Shown: positions 22,541-34,841, counted from the first letter of the stretch. The stretch: DNA of 64,000 bases from Incurvaria masculella (GCA_946894095.1 OX335650.1:6200001-6264000); one strand, 5' to 3'. A program made the numbers and translations. Notes: generated by a model from the letters alone, not told the origin.

Positions 22541-22597
22541 GTAAGACACGCTTATCAATCAAATTTCGTCAGTACATGCACAAGAATCACAACACAG
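22541..22597 (+). other. Candidate recursive-splice (ratchet) site A with 57-nt RS-exon
   Basis: A strong 3' splice site (TTTTTTGTTTCAG, ending 22540) is fused to a strong 5' splice site (GTAAGA at 22541). A second 5' site, CAG|GTAAAT, follows at 22597/22598 and would define a 57-nt exon. The exon is open in two of three frames. Joined CAG|GTAAG is the consensus of ratchet points, where a long intron is removed in steps and the exon is reduced to zero length. The alternative is an ordinary 57-nt cassette exon. The call rests on motif only, with no expression data. Confidence 0.5.
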
Positions 22598-22896
22598 GTA
22601 AATGTTTGTATTTAAGAGAGTCGTTATCAATGTTCTGTGGTCGTAACCCTTTCATAAGGGCAGCGATTTGTATTTGATATTTTAATGTTATCTTTACTTG
22701 ACTAAACCCATTCTAACCTAACTCAATTTAACATTGCGTTACAGAAAAAGCCGTCTAAAGCATTTATGCCTGAAACATAAATGTACGTGCATAAAATATA
22801 CGCTTATTAAATCTCTACTTCTAATCACCGCAATTACACGTTAATCGTGCATTTTCCATTTATATTGCTTTCCTACGCTCATTCGCCGCTATTCAG

Positions 22897-22932
22897 ATCT
22901 TTCGCTGTGTATATTGTCGATTCGCGGAGCAG
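22897..22932 (+). other. Candidate 36-nt microexon
   Basis: A pyrimidine-rich 3' site (CATTCGCCGCTATTCAG, ending 22896) and a consensus 5' site (GAGCAG|GTAAGTATG at 22932/22933) bound 36 nt. The stretch is divisible by three and open in frame (reading IFRCVYCRFAEQ). Microexons of this size exist in insect neural genes, but no gene assignment is possible. It could be a chance pairing of splice-like motifs. Confidence 0.3.
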
Positions 22933-23763
22933 GTAAGTATGTAAATTTGCAAAAAAATAACATTGCCTAAGCGCTAAACAGTCGTGAGTCAACATTATGG
23001 GGCCCGGCCTCGCCCAACCGTGCTGGAAACCGTTGAACTCGGGGGTCACTGGCCGACGAAGACGTTGCGCGCTTCGGCGCCATCTTTGATTCCCGCGTGT
23101 TGCTCCTGAGCGCGACTTGCAAACCGCCATGCTTGCTTGATTTGGGTGTCACACCTGTAACATAACCTAATGCACACAAATATTGCTGCGCATGCGTTGT
23201 ATTGCATGTGCAACGGCATCAAAGTTAGCGCCACACAATGGGCTTCGATCATCATAGTTTGTATTACAAATGCCCATGCTGAGAGTGAATTGCCATCCGT
23301 ACATCAAACAGACTGGACTGGCCACTATTGATTTAATTTCTTGGCAGCCCTGTCCTTGTACTCGTGTAACGAATACGAGAAGTTCTCTCACGAGTAGCTG
23401 TCATTCGCAATAGAGAATTATGACCTTTTTTTTCGAAATGGAGGATGTTTTTTACTTATAGATTTTAGAGCCCCGAAATAAAAAAACAGTGACGCATTTT
23501 TCTGGGAATATTTTTTTTTCAATAAAGTTGTGTGAATAATGTATGTATGTATAAACTGAAAACCGCTATGTGGGGCGACCAGGCGAGTTACTACTAATTA
23601 CAAAATATTAAGTATTCTGTAGGTGAATAAAAGTTGAATGGCATTTAAAAGGATACTGCCAAATACATTTATTTCGCCATAAGAATAAAAATGTATTTGT
23701 ATTTTGACTCCCGGCGAAGTTTCTGGTCCGTTCTTCTTCGTCCGTGATAATCGAACCGTTTAT
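22933..23763. other. No gene; overlapping minus-strand frames
   Basis: Frames of 69-83 codons overlap in all three minus-strand frames at 22879-23391, which argues against any one being real. The region 22980-23120 is GC-rich. Nothing is recognised. Confidence 0.4.
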
Positions 23764-24059
23764 AAAAAACCGGCCAAGTGCGAGTCGGACTCGCACACGA
23801 AGGGTTCCGTACCATCGTACAAGATTAAACACAAAAAACACGTTTATTGTATTGGGGCCCCTTTTAATTTTTATTATTTTTAAACTTTACCTATTTGTTG
23901 ATATAGCGGCAAAATAAATACACAATCTGTAGAAAATTCAGCGGCCTTGCTATTACTGTTCATGAGATACAGCCCTGTGATGGACGGACGGACGGACGGA
24001 CAGCGGAGGCTTAGTAATAGGGTTCCGTTTCCACCGTTTGGGTACGGAACCCTAAAAAA
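23764..24059 (+). mobile_element. GTCY MITE, copy 3 (full)
   Basis: Complete from AAAACCGGCCAAGTGCGAG to GGGTACGGAACCCTAAAAAA, with a short (GGAC)n run at about 23985-24001. Close to the family norm of about 290 bp. Confidence 0.9.
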
Positions 24060-25283
24060 TATGAATCTAAGAGTGTGTTTACACTTAATGGAGGAAAATA
24101 AACGAATGAATAAATGACTCGTCCACCCACCGAGTAACGGCTGACGGTGACGTTTTTTCTCAGTTTACTCCCCAGTGGCCGAGCGCGTAACGAGTTTGCT
24201 TCAAAGCCAAAAGAATCCCCGGTCAAACATTCGGGGCGAATGCAAATATTTTACTTTTCTCTCGCCTTTAGATATTGAGATGAATGGCGAAAGTTGCGGC
24301 ACAGGTCCGAAAGGGTGGGGTCATGTTACAGACGCATGGCGACAATATTACATTTACTGCGGGAACCAGGGAGTAGAAGTTAGAAAGGTGTTGCGAAATC
24401 GTATGGCTCACTTGTCGGAACCTCAGCACATTTTACGCGCTACCTCTCAGCGGAAAAGTTCTAACTACAGCGACGGATAATTGCGATTTAGTACCCCGTT
24501 AATAAATTCCTATCGCCTTGCAACTTTATTTAAGTACATGACATCCTCTAATGGCCAGCGGCATGATGCAACTCTTTATTGCATGACCTGAATATTTTGC
24601 ACAAAATAAGATACATGCGTGCGCATAGGCGTGTGAAAATTTGCAACTTGTCAAATTCTATTATTACTCGTTAAGTATAAGCCATGAATAAGACTTTACA
24701 TCTGATTTAGATTCCCTTAGGCCTGGACCGCATGAACTAAACAAAACGGAACGGAAGGAATTTCGGCCGTTGTTGGGAACTCCGGAATAAGTGAGTTCAA
24801 AATTACCCAGAACTGTAAAACACTAAACTACTCACCATATATCTTGGCCAGTGAAGGACGCAGGTGGTCAAATTAAACAAGGACTACAAGAGAATAGCGA
24901 GAAGCAAGAAGGAAGTTGCAATATAACTCGCAATTTTACTAAACACAGTGTGCCCTCGACCTTACACCGAAAAGAGGGGATTCCTTCAGCGAACGGCGCG
25001 ACGCCGACGCGAGATTGGGGATTCCGGACGCATTATTGCCGCAAACATTTGGCTTCTTCACACTCGAGTGTTAAAATGTTTTAGAGTGGACTTACACAAG
25101 GCAAATATTCTATATTATTCGTATTACTGCTGAACTAAAATGATGTGTAAGTAGCGGTTCCTGATTTCAACTACGAGCAATCAAACTAGCAATCGAATGG
25201 ATCCCCCGTGAAACTTGATAAGTCTCGGTAGACAGCTTATATGTTAGAGTAACGATGGAGTGCACAAAGGTAGAATAGTTATT
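24060..25283. other. Unassigned; 101-codon frame at 24175-24480 and tRNA-like stretch
   Basis: The plus-strand frame 24175-24480 has no recognisable domain. Its 5' end overlaps a degenerate tRNA-like segment: AGTGGCCGAGCGCG near 24174 resembles an A box and GGTCAAACATTC near 24220 a B box, with the order and spacing of a class II tRNA. Both readings are weak. The rest is without features. Confidence 0.25.
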
Positions 25284-25586
25284 GTTTTACGGGTTCCGTA
25301 CCCAAAGGGTGACAACGGAACCCTATTACTAAGCCTCCGCTGTCCGTCCGTCCGTCCGTCCGTCCGTCCGTCCGTCTGTCACAGGGCTGTATCTCATGAA
25401 CCGTAACAGGTAGGAAGTTGAAATTTTCACAGATTATGTATTTATTTTGCCGCTATAACAACAAATAGGTAACATCATAAAATAATAATAATTAAAGGGC
25501 AAAAAACGTGTTTTTTTTTAAATCTTGTGCGATGGTACGGAACCCTTCGTGTGCGAGTCCGACTCGCACTTGGCCGGCCTTTTTAT
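25284..25586 (-). mobile_element. GTCY MITE, copy 4 (full, minus)
   Basis: Reverse orientation: GGGTTCCGTACCCAAAGGGT at 25291, a (GTCC)n run at about 25340-25378, and GTGCGAGTCCGACTCGCACT ending in TGGCCGGCC near 25580. Confidence 0.9.
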
Positions 25587-26804
25587 AGTTCTATCTTCTT
25601 TCTTCTTCATGCGAAAATTAAGAATGGATATGTTTTAATTTTAATAATATCACTAATTAGAGGTTGTGCAGCTGGACCGCATTATTGGAGAGTTGCTCAA
25701 GATCGTAACTAAATATTGATACAAATAACAAATAAAATGCTGTCTAAATAAGTAGTCTACGCCAGTTTTCCTTCCTCTGTTTTATTCTTTCCTTTTTATG
25801 TGTATGATATTTAATTAGTATTGGTACCCTATAAGTAAAGTTAAGCGAAGTGATAAGACTTGTAAACAAATTTACAACGTGTACTCAATAAGTGAGAAGA
25901 ACCGCTTCCACCCATGTCCTCTTCAAGTTGGGCTTTGTATAAATCTAGGAAAAATGTAAAAAAAAAGCATAAACGTGTATTCTGACTTCATAAATAAATA
26001 AATTAAAATTGTTTCCTTTAACATTATTTTAATGGTAAAACGTATTCTAATACATAACTAGAGTTTGTTTTAAATAAATGCAGATCATTGACGCATGCAA
26101 CTAAAAAAAGTTTAATCGTAATAAAACCAGTTAAAAACCTGGGACAGGTATGTAAGGGCCTGGCGTACGCCATATGCCGTTTGGTCGTGATCGTGGCCAT
26201 TTCGTCACGTGCACAGCAAACAATAAGGTATACTTACATACAAACATACTTCAATACAGTAACGGGTTGTTTCGGGAGTGGTTCTAGTACCGAATGTCCT
26301 GGTCCTTTTCTCTTCTGTGGTTCCCTCCGACATTCTCTATACACACTATGTGACCTGACTTTTGATTGATTTCACGAGTATACCCGCCGCTATCGAGTCG
26401 ATTTTCCCACGGAAAAAGCGACAGCTCATTGAAATTCGGGACATGGGTTGCCTCTGAACAAACGTCCACTTTCCCCCAAACCACGGCGTGGATTATTAGA
26501 AAGGAAAATATGTATGTTCATGCCGGCCATGTGGACGAGTTACGAAAAAAATATAAAGCCCCTGTATGTTTTATGTTACCATACTTGTTTAGCTTTTTAA
26601 CGTTATTGGACATATATGGCTATCCATTGATGAACATACATCATATCAGCCCATGATACCCTATTCGTTGTTAACCAGGTGCCAATTTAGGACCTAACCT
26701 TTACGCGGCTGCAATGGATTAAAATGTACCACCGCAAATCGAAAACGAATGAAAATTTACAAACTGAGAGCTCTTATTATGAAAGATTATTCAAAGCTTT
26801 ACAC
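25587..26804. other. No gene seen
   Basis: Frames at 26088-26369, 26284-26484 and 26366-26656 overlap on both strands with no family signal. GACAG|GTATGTAAG at about 26148 resembles a 5' splice site but has no convincing upstream partner. Confidence 0.35.
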
Positions 26805-26982
26805 TTACCCGTAAGTCGATAATGTTATGTATTTAATGGACATTGCCGTTAAATCATTGAGGTATTTTTTTTATTTTGAAAATAACCAAAAAAATAAAAT
26901 CTTTTCTGACTATTTTCAAAATCGAATTATGTACACTGCTTCATTGTAGGTGTCGTTGGATAACCTCAAATTACCCGTAAGT
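26805..26982. mobile_element. 154-bp insertion flanked by a 12-bp direct repeat
   Basis: TTACCCGTAAGT occurs at 26805-26816 and 26971-26982. The enclosed segment shares TTAATGGACATTGCCGTTA-like and TAACCTCAAATT-like blocks with 38868-38905 and 45220-45312, the latter in inverted order. The perfect flanking repeat looks like a target-site duplication. Confidence 0.5.
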
Positions 26983-27001
26983 ACAATTATCACTATTCAG
27001 T

Positions 27002-27287
27002 ACATAGTATAAAACAAATTCGCTTTCTCTGTCCCTATATCCCTATGTATGCTTAAATCTTTAAAACTACGCAACGGATTTTGTTTTTTTTTTAATAGAT
27101 AGAGTGATTGAAGAGGAAGGTTTATATGTACAATAACATCCATTAAACGGTGGAGGAATACTGTTATTTTTGAGGTTTCTAATGTGATTTCGTAAATAAT
27201 TACATTTTTTCCGCTTACATTGCAAACGCAGGCCGAAATCAGTCAAAAACGACATTGACCCGAGCGGAGCCGGGTACCTCAGCTAGT
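27002..27287 (+). mobile_element. Non-autonomous Helitron-like element, copy 2 (compact)
   Basis: Same start block as 158-954 (AGTATAAAACAAATTCGC, then CTTTCTCTGTCCCTATATCC). The 3' terminus has hairpin ACCCG-AGCGGAGC-CGGGT (27258-27275), then CTAG (27283-27286) before T. This is the canonical Helitron end. About 285 bp, with no coding sequence. Confidence 0.8.
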
Positions 27288-30225
27288 ACATTTATATATA
27301 ACCCCACAAGTATACATTTTTATAAAAAAAATCATGGCAAGGTGATTTCCTTGGATTAGATGCCTCTGATCTCCTTATGATCAATCTCATGGTGACATTA
27401 CATACTTGTTTTTGAAATGGCCAATTCCCATCCCACCTTAGACTAGGAGGTCGCGACAAAAATGGTAACGATAACGTAAATGGCTGAAACTGGGTTCACG
27501 GGATAAAGTACAACCCTCTGAAGCTAAATGTGTCAGTCTGCCTGTGCCAAGTGGTTGCGTTACGTAGATAAGGCGCCTGAAAAAGTAGTTATGGTGACAA
27601 AAAATACATATGATAAGGTAAATGGATGCAAATTATGAAGCATGAAAGTGAACAAATCTTTGGTTGCATTTAGTAGTTATAGGCGATTTAGGTTACAGAT
27701 ATAACTTTAGGTATATTTAAGTATTTAATTAAGTAACCGTCTGGTTATTGTTGTATAATTAATAGGTATCAATGTTTCCAGATAATCAGTATATTCATCA
27801 GCAGGTACATACCAGCATCTATTTTATATAGCCAATCTAGAAAACGCAACCACTTGGCACGGGCAGACCGACATATAAGCATCAGAGGGTTGGTCTCTAA
27901 CATGTGAACCCAGATTCAGCCATTTACCTTATCGTGACCAAAAATGTCGTGACCTCCCGGAATACCTCCGTAAAGTCGCACACCCTCCTTTCCCTTTCCC
28001 TTTATTACCACATCATTCATATCATGCGGGTGCGTTTGTTCGTCAGCTGCGTGACGCTGGTGTTGCCAATGCCCAAATAAAACGATGTAGAATTTTATGA
28101 CATACGGGCGGGCTATTCTAGAACAATCAATACAAGTAGGCTGAAATCCGCACTGCATACACAATGTACAATAATTCACTTTTATCAATCAACACGATAT
28201 TGTATTTCCCCAAGATAACCGTCACTGACGATCTTTTTGAAATTTTGTGGGAATGTCGCCAAGTGGCTGAATAATTTGATTTTTTTACTAGGATACGAAG
28301 CTAGGAATACTAACCACAAATGGTTGAAAGCAAAGAAATGTTTAGCGACATGGCCCAACCTCTTCGCCCCTCGGTTGACTGAAATTATTATGTATTGTTA
28401 GAATATCCCACATTACGTAAAGTGGGCGGACTAATCGACTCCACGATTTACATCTTCGAGTTTATGCAATATGAAAATAACCATAACAAATATAAAAACC
28501 ATTGAAGTTTAATCAATATAAATACCTCAATCTGCTTATACGGTTTCAATAGGTGTAGGCTATTTTTATATCAATTAAAATAGTGAATCAAAATTACCGG
28601 ATAGCGTTTGGTTTTTGTTATTCCTAATTCGTAATTCCTTTTCGAAGGGCTAATAACTTTTAACCAGCTAACACATTTAACGTTAACCTATCTTCACTCA
28701 TATCATTCTAGGCGTCGAATGAATAATTTATATAACCACTACACTAACGTTTAACCACTTAGCGCCGAGAGAATGTCAATAGATTTTGCATTGTATTTTT
28801 TTAAAAGATTTATGAGAGGGTGTTCACATTCGCGCAACACATAAATCCTCAGATTAAACAATAATTTCCGCATATCCACTTCTTTCTTCGTTTAACCTAA
28901 ACTTTCTTTCTTTCTTTTTTGTCATACTACAAAATTACCAATACAACGGAAATTTGTTGTACTCTGTTATCCATTCTAGCTTCTTCATGTTTTCCTATCG
29001 GTCTTCAGTGAGTCATGGGTTTGTTGTGCGGACATCTCGCCGAACGAGCGTACCCAGAATTCCCAACGAGGGAGTAAACAGTTCTTATCTTTTGTGCTCT
29101 AGATCTGGGGGGTTACCCGTGTTTGATTCTGACGATGGTTTGGTCTCTACAACAAACACAAAAAAACACAATTAGCTTCAAAGTATCAGATAAGCTGTCC
29201 ATTATATTTGTAGGTTTGTATAGTTATTTGTTTGTAGGCCTCTAGAATTTCATTTGAAACAGCAAATACATAGTCTTAAATGCGAACGGATTATAGATAA
29301 AATGCTTTACTCTGACTATTTTTTGGAAGCAATAAGTAGGATTGCATAACTCGTAAGTTTTTAGTTACGAATTAATAAAAAATACACCTCCAATAGGCGT
29401 TCACACACACAAGTCAAAAGGGGTAAGTGAACACCTCCCTAGTATTAGTCTGCTTCTATATTTGAGAACGTCCTTGAATCAGTTAAAAGAAATTCCTTTC
29501 CCAATAGTAATTTCATCCAGAAAACCTTCGAGCAAGTCTTACATTTACATAAATTTGAGCATGCTGAAGCCCATATCCTAGCCCTAAAACGTGTGAATGT
29601 TGCAATTAAAATTCCACCACGTCCGAGCACCGAAACAGCATCACATTCGACTCGTCAGACAGATACCCTATCTGGGTTTAACGTTATCGTCAGCCGCCGG
29701 GGGATCCACGATTAGAAATGTAGGTGATAGCGAACTAGAATATCGAGTCCGAGTATTTAACAGGAGGAGTTTAAGTACTCGAAATTTTTAAACTGCGATA
29801 TATTCGGTTGCTTCGCCTTATTTATCTTATCTTTGGGGTCTTGTTTATGAAAAATATTGCGTAAGAATTCTGGATTTAATTGTGATTGTCAACGGTCCAT
29901 TCTGACAAATCAAAATGAGCGTGTTAAAATTTGAAGGCATCTGTTAACTGTGATCTGTTTCTAGGGCAGGCAGAAAAACGGACACAGCTCACAACAACAA
30001 CAGCGCTCACGCAACAAAGCGTCGAATGATACGACGTTTCTTATGAATTGCTGACACCACACATAAGTGGTTTTTTGTTACTCATCTAAAAAAATCAATT
30101 AATAAAAAAGTCGTATTCGTTATCCACCGCATAATCCAGTCAGAAGTCAGATTTGCAGCTTTAAATGCATTCATTGACCAGTTTAATTTGCAAGATTAAT
30201 TGCATACGTGCCGCGGCGCCTCAAC
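27288..30225. other. No gene seen; unique AT-rich DNA
   Basis: Short frames only. CTCTACAACAAACACAAAAA at 29147 resembles part of the 121-bp unit duplicated inside the composite MITE at 36.8 kb, so a fragment of that insert may lie near 29130-29175. Confidence 0.4.
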
Positions 30226-30464
30226 GTTGCCACCTTTGCCGGTCTCCCGGAGGAAATAAATAACACATAGTAAACAGTATTTGGTAATAATTTAAATTTC
30301 CTCCCGGAATTTTAAATTTGCGGATATAAAACAATTATTTATTTCGACGTTATAAATGTTCGTTAATATAAATATTGTAATAGTTTTTCTTAGTCCTCCC
30401 GATGCGAAATGAATGCCTGACTTATTTTAGTCATCTCCTGGAAATCTGTTCCAAAGGTGGCAAC
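30226..30464. mobile_element. MITE with 13-bp perfect TIRs
   Basis: GTTGCCACCTTTG at 30226-30238 is exactly inverted at 30452-30464. A GTTGCC-type end is common in hAT-derived MITEs of insects, but no clear 8-bp target duplication is visible, so the superfamily is open. Confidence 0.55.
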
Positions 30465-32454
30465 CCTAGGCGTACCCTGCCGCGCCGCCCCGCCACAGAA
30501 TGTCTAGCGCGTCGGCACGTCACATCACTAAAATATGAAAGTGCTATCACGACTCGACGCGCGTGACTCACGACTCATCGCTAATCAATCGCCGTGGAGC
30601 TGTCCCTCTGCCTCCATTGAGGTGCATTTTCGCGGAGATTAGTCGGACAAACTCGCGAAAGGCAATTTAATTTTAGGAAGTAGTCTTATCAATTTATCGA
30701 CTAAGCAACTCCTAAGATCAAGAAAGAAAAGATCGAACCGGCAATGAAAATTATCTGTATTTTCCAACCAGTTCAATGTAGCCATGGGATATAAGGATCA
30801 TGTGTTTAAAGTCGAAGCCAGAAATTGACCAATTGGTTTGACAGAGTGATACCAGCTACAGCAAAAGTAAAATAGTGATGGGGTAATTGTCGATATTAGA
30901 TTATCGACTAATAACCGGTGAAACTAATAGGTTATACAGTGAATGTATGTGTGGTGTAAGCATATACCATACATATATGTACCATCCATGTCCAGGTTCA
31001 TAAATATTTTCGCTTCGCATATGAAAAGCTTATTCAGCTGTGCTCATCAACAACTACGTTATTGAATGAGGTCAATACGAATATGTCAAACTCACTGCAT
31101 TGAAAATGTGCTTTCATATCACATTATAGTTGGTGTACTATTTGTCCAACCTTGTGCGTCATTCGCCTTTTGCGAGAAAAGTTTCGACATACCGTTACGG
31201 TATACGTTTTCGTTCATTGCATGAATTGCCAGTCTTCCGCAGATTGGTCCTCTGGTCTAGGGTTGCGCTGCAGACTTCCCCTTATGACGTCATAAATGAA
31301 ATTATTAAAACTCTCAATATGCCAATAATAGATGGTGTGGTATTTACTAAACATTTTTATGTTAGGGTTTGGGTTCCTTGTTACGGAAATACGGACCCAA
31401 CAAGCGTTGTCGTGTTCTTGCGATATCGACAGCGAATACAGTTCCACCACCTTTAAGCATCTTCTCTCGAGTAGAAGTTTCACCAAGCTGTCAACGAAAT
31501 TGGTGCATTTCAGTTCACTTGGCGGAATAACACGTCGTTAGACAGTTAGCGTAATGGTACGAACTAAACGTCATATTGAGCACTCATTTGCCACTATCCA
31601 CCCGGCGAGTCAATCTACCATGTGCGAACCCCCTGGACAGTGCGTCCCATAAATCCGTCTGCATTGGGCTAAGTAGCCCGATTAAAGAAAGTGGCATTGT
31701 CTCAATCAATCAATAATCCACAAAATTTCAAAATTTGCGATAGTTGTGTCACCCGCATTATTATCACCCCAGTATGCCTAAGAAATACCGTGACCCGGTT
31801 TAAAATATCATTTCATGCATACGATCTGCAAGAGAATTTACATATTGATGTCACTTTGTGTTTATTTTTCTACGATACGATTCTCAAACCTTTGTGATTT
31901 GGCACTTCTCCTTAAGATTGATGAAACAACAAATCAAATCGTAAAAAATTAAGAAAGATCTGAAGGAATCGCTTAAACTTTAAACGTTTCTTTAACCTTT
32001 AAAGCAATAATATCATATGGGTATCGGTTTTGGGGCAAACCTTGTTTAAATCCTGCAGCTTATCATGAGAAACATAGAATTTTCAATAGATTTTACACAC
32101 GACTTCTGCATTGAAGCATTGTATCAGATTTTGAGCAAAATCAGAGTCCTGCTTCAGACGAATGTCCAGACCAAAGCGTTTGCTGATTATGTTCAAAAAC
32201 TATTGCAACGAGCTCAATTCAAGTGTCATTGTACAAACTTAGATTAATGAGTAAGTGTTAAGGAAGTGTTATGGAGAACTGGTTGTCTAGTTGTAGAAGC
32301 TTGCGTGATGTTTTTGAGTGGGCAACTCGCACGGGCGCGGCGAGTTGAATGGCCTTTAGCTCGCCTACCATCCAGACCTGTTTGCGACAACCTGCTTGAG
32401 ATAACGCCGAATTTACGTTTCCCCTTCCAAATGAGCTCTTTTCATTAGGGCTCC
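30465..32454. other. No gene; SINE-tail fragment at 30732-30810
   Basis: 30732-30810 shares CGGCAATGAAAATT and CCAGTTCAATGTAGCC with the SINE tails at 58.4, 60.5 and 62.8 kb. Opposing frames at 31130-31541 (108, 90 and 69 codons) overlap and are unrecognised. Confidence 0.4.
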
Positions 32455-32800
32455 GTTGATTCTTACTTATGTATGTCCGTAGGTTTGAGTAAATGCACCC
32501 GCCGGCAGACAGTTCCATATCCTGGCGGTGCCGCAAATTGAATGAGAGACAATTCGTTCTTAAAAAGCCTAATGTCATCCACGAAGGGTTGATCTGACTG
32601 TGCGGCGGGTGCTCCAGATATAGGCTGGATGGGGAGGAATAAGGGATGCAAGTTCCACAGAGCAACGTCTATGATAGTAACTGTAGAATAGACTGAGCGC
32701 CCCTGCAAACCATCTGTGGCTCAGGGACTCCAGGCCAACGGTGAGTTGTGGGTCACCAACAAGACGGACCGCTCTGCGCTGTATTGAGGTCAAGGACACC
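32455..32800 (-). pseudogene. LINE ORF2 C-terminal fragment (CR1/Jockey-like)
   Basis: Minus-strand translation gives SIQRRAVRLVGDPQLT, SLFYSYYHRRCSVELASLI and PPHPAYIWSTRR, then after a frameshift RTARIWNCLPAGAF or its shifted equivalent. This is the conserved region after the reverse-transcriptase domain that ends ORF2 in many CR1/Jockey-type non-LTR retrotransposons. A related copy lies at 60601-60844. The element is 5'-truncated, as is usual for LINEs, and frameshifted. Confidence 0.75.
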
Positions 32801-33476
32801 GGCAGGTAGTGATTAATACCTTGCCAATTTGTGGTTACAATCTTCTACAACCGGGCTAATCTGTGATTTGTAAAAAAAGTCGTTCTTGTAAAAAAAATCT
32901 TCTGCAACATTATAAGCTCCCTAGTTTTCGCAATGCACTTTGATCTAGGATTCTATGGAACGCCGAACCGCCTTTAGTAAAAACAGAAACAATGAGATTT
33001 AAATAATGAGAGTTTTAATAAAGTTTGATACGAAACCCTAGGCTGAGCACTTGGCCGTTGTTTATTGTCAGTAAAATTAAACTCGCAAGCACGGCCTACA
33101 TGAGGCACATCCTGTACGGCTTCTTTCCTTTGTATTCGCTGACTGGAGAAGGGCACGCCTGGCCCCCAGAAGTGATCTCGCTTTGGAGATATAATTTTCT
33201 AACACGATGAGCATTTTGCATGATTGCGTGCATGTTTGTTTAATTTTCCTTTCACTAGCTACCATTAAGTGTCTTTCGAAAGTCAATAAAATGTTTTAAT
33301 ACCCAGACATAGCCCGCCGGCTCAGAATTTATAGAGGAAATCTGCGCTATTACAATATCATGACATCCTATAGTTGCATCCGATGCATGGAGTTCTTCTC
33401 AATATCTTCAAAAGCTTCAAGCATTCCAATAAGATTTTGCCCTAAAAAATATGAAAACTATTTCGTCAGGACCGTC
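32801..33476. other. No gene seen
   Basis: Short opposing frames at 32974-33286, unrecognised. Confidence 0.4.
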
Positions 33477-33547
33477 GTCTGAAGCAGGATTTAAACCTGA
33501 GACCTTTCAATGCATGTCCTCTGCTTTAACATCTGAGCTATCCAGAC
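33477..33547 (-). mobile_element. tRNA-like sequence (pseudogene or SINE head)
   Basis: On the minus strand the 71-nt segment has a full 7-bp acceptor stem (GTCTGGA with TTCAGAC, one G-U), an A box TAGCTCAGATG, and a T arm CAGG-TTTAAAT-CCTG. The anticodon arm does not fold and the D stem has a mismatch, so no anticodon can be assigned. A T-run lies about 30 nt past the 3' end. Either a decayed tRNA gene or the head of a tRNA-derived SINE. Confidence 0.55.
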
Positions 33548-33767
33548 AATGCAAAATTAAATGTACATGTTGCTATATAGCCTCAAAAAAATTCAGACCC
33601 ATTATAATATCAACTGCGCGCGCGACTCGCTATGATTAAAAATGGATTATTTTTTATATGCATGAAATAACCACACCACATAACTTGAAAGATGTGAAGC
33701 AATTCAAAATTATCTTATAACCAAGCGATTTGAAATGCATATTTTTTATGAAAATATAAAAATAGGT

Positions 33768-34009
33768 TTTAGGGCAGATTTTTCAATAGTCAGATAAACA
33801 ACCAGATAACTATTCGACAGATTTATTTACGTTTCTGCTTATGCAACCGATATAGTAAGTCCATATGTTTATTAGTAAAATTATAGTCAGATAATTTTGA
33901 TAGAAGATATAATTCCCCGGAAATGATTATTCGTCGTTTGACAAACATGAATTTTCACTATCAGTCCGATAAGTAGGTACTATCTGAGGATTGAAAAATC
34001 GACCCTAAA
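33768..34009. mobile_element. MITE with ~35-bp imperfect TIRs
   Basis: TTTAGGGCAGATTTTTCAAT at 33768 is inverted as ATTGAAAAATCGACCCTAAA at 33990-34009, with the match continuing into TCAGATA/TATCTGA. Non-coding, about 242 bp. Confidence 0.75.
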
Positions 34010-34560
34010 TCAAATTATTTTCTTTATATCTTTGTGAAACCCATATAAACGATTAGATGAAGTTCCTGTCTCCGCTCGGATCAGTCGTTCTCAATCTGCC
34101 ATGTGTAAAACGTCCGATTGTGCAATGAACGCCAGAACTTTAACCGTGAGTGTACGTACATCATTTAAAAAGGCGGCAACATTAATTGCAGAAACGCCAA
34201 AGCGTCGTGGGGTCCATTAACGTGGCCGGTCAACAGCACATCGGCTCACATCGGCCCGCATACCAAGTGTGGACGTGTAGGAGATACCAATAGAACATTT
34301 CGGCAGGCGTTGACCTCCGAGGACATTGGCGCTACTCCACCGCGCCCCGCTCGCCGCCTCCCGATAATTTATTTACAACCGGGGGCGCATAAGCAATACA
34401 ATGCAGCCTTGAAATAAGATTTTGAAGTTACTTCCGGGGAAAATGACAGAACACATGTCAATAAGCATATCGCTCTACTGGCTGAAAAGCTTTTCCCTGA
34501 TTTCTCTGATTTATTCCCACAAAAGCCGCTGACCCCTAAAGTAATTAGCGTGATGGAAAG
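34010..34560. other. No gene seen
   Basis: Ordinary mixed-composition sequence with a GC-rich stretch near 34190-34390. Nothing is recognised. Confidence 0.4.
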
Positions 34561-34841
34561 TAAAACCGGCCAAGTGCGAGTTGGACTCGCACACTAAGGG
34601 TTCCGTAACATCGTACAAGATTTAACACAACTGTTATGTTTTTTGTATGGGGGCCCCGTTTCATTTTTATTATTTTTAAATTTAATTTTTAGCGGCAAAA
34701 TAAATACACACTCTGAAAATTTCAGCTGCCTACCTATTATGGTTCATGAGATACAGCCCTGTGACAGACGGACGGACGGACGGACAGCCGAGGCTTAGTA
34801 AAAGAGTTCCGTTCGCACCCTTTGGGTACGAAACCCTAAAA
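34561..34841 (+). mobile_element. GTCY MITE, copy 5 (full)
   Basis: TAAAACCGGCCAAGTGCGAG to GGGTACGAAACCCTAAAAG, with a short (GGAC)n run near 34766-34786. Confidence 0.9.

Noticed and set aside
26140..26160. Exon ending GACAG|GTATGTAAG
   Set aside because: The nearest upstream AG has a poor tract and the segment between has stops in the tested frames.
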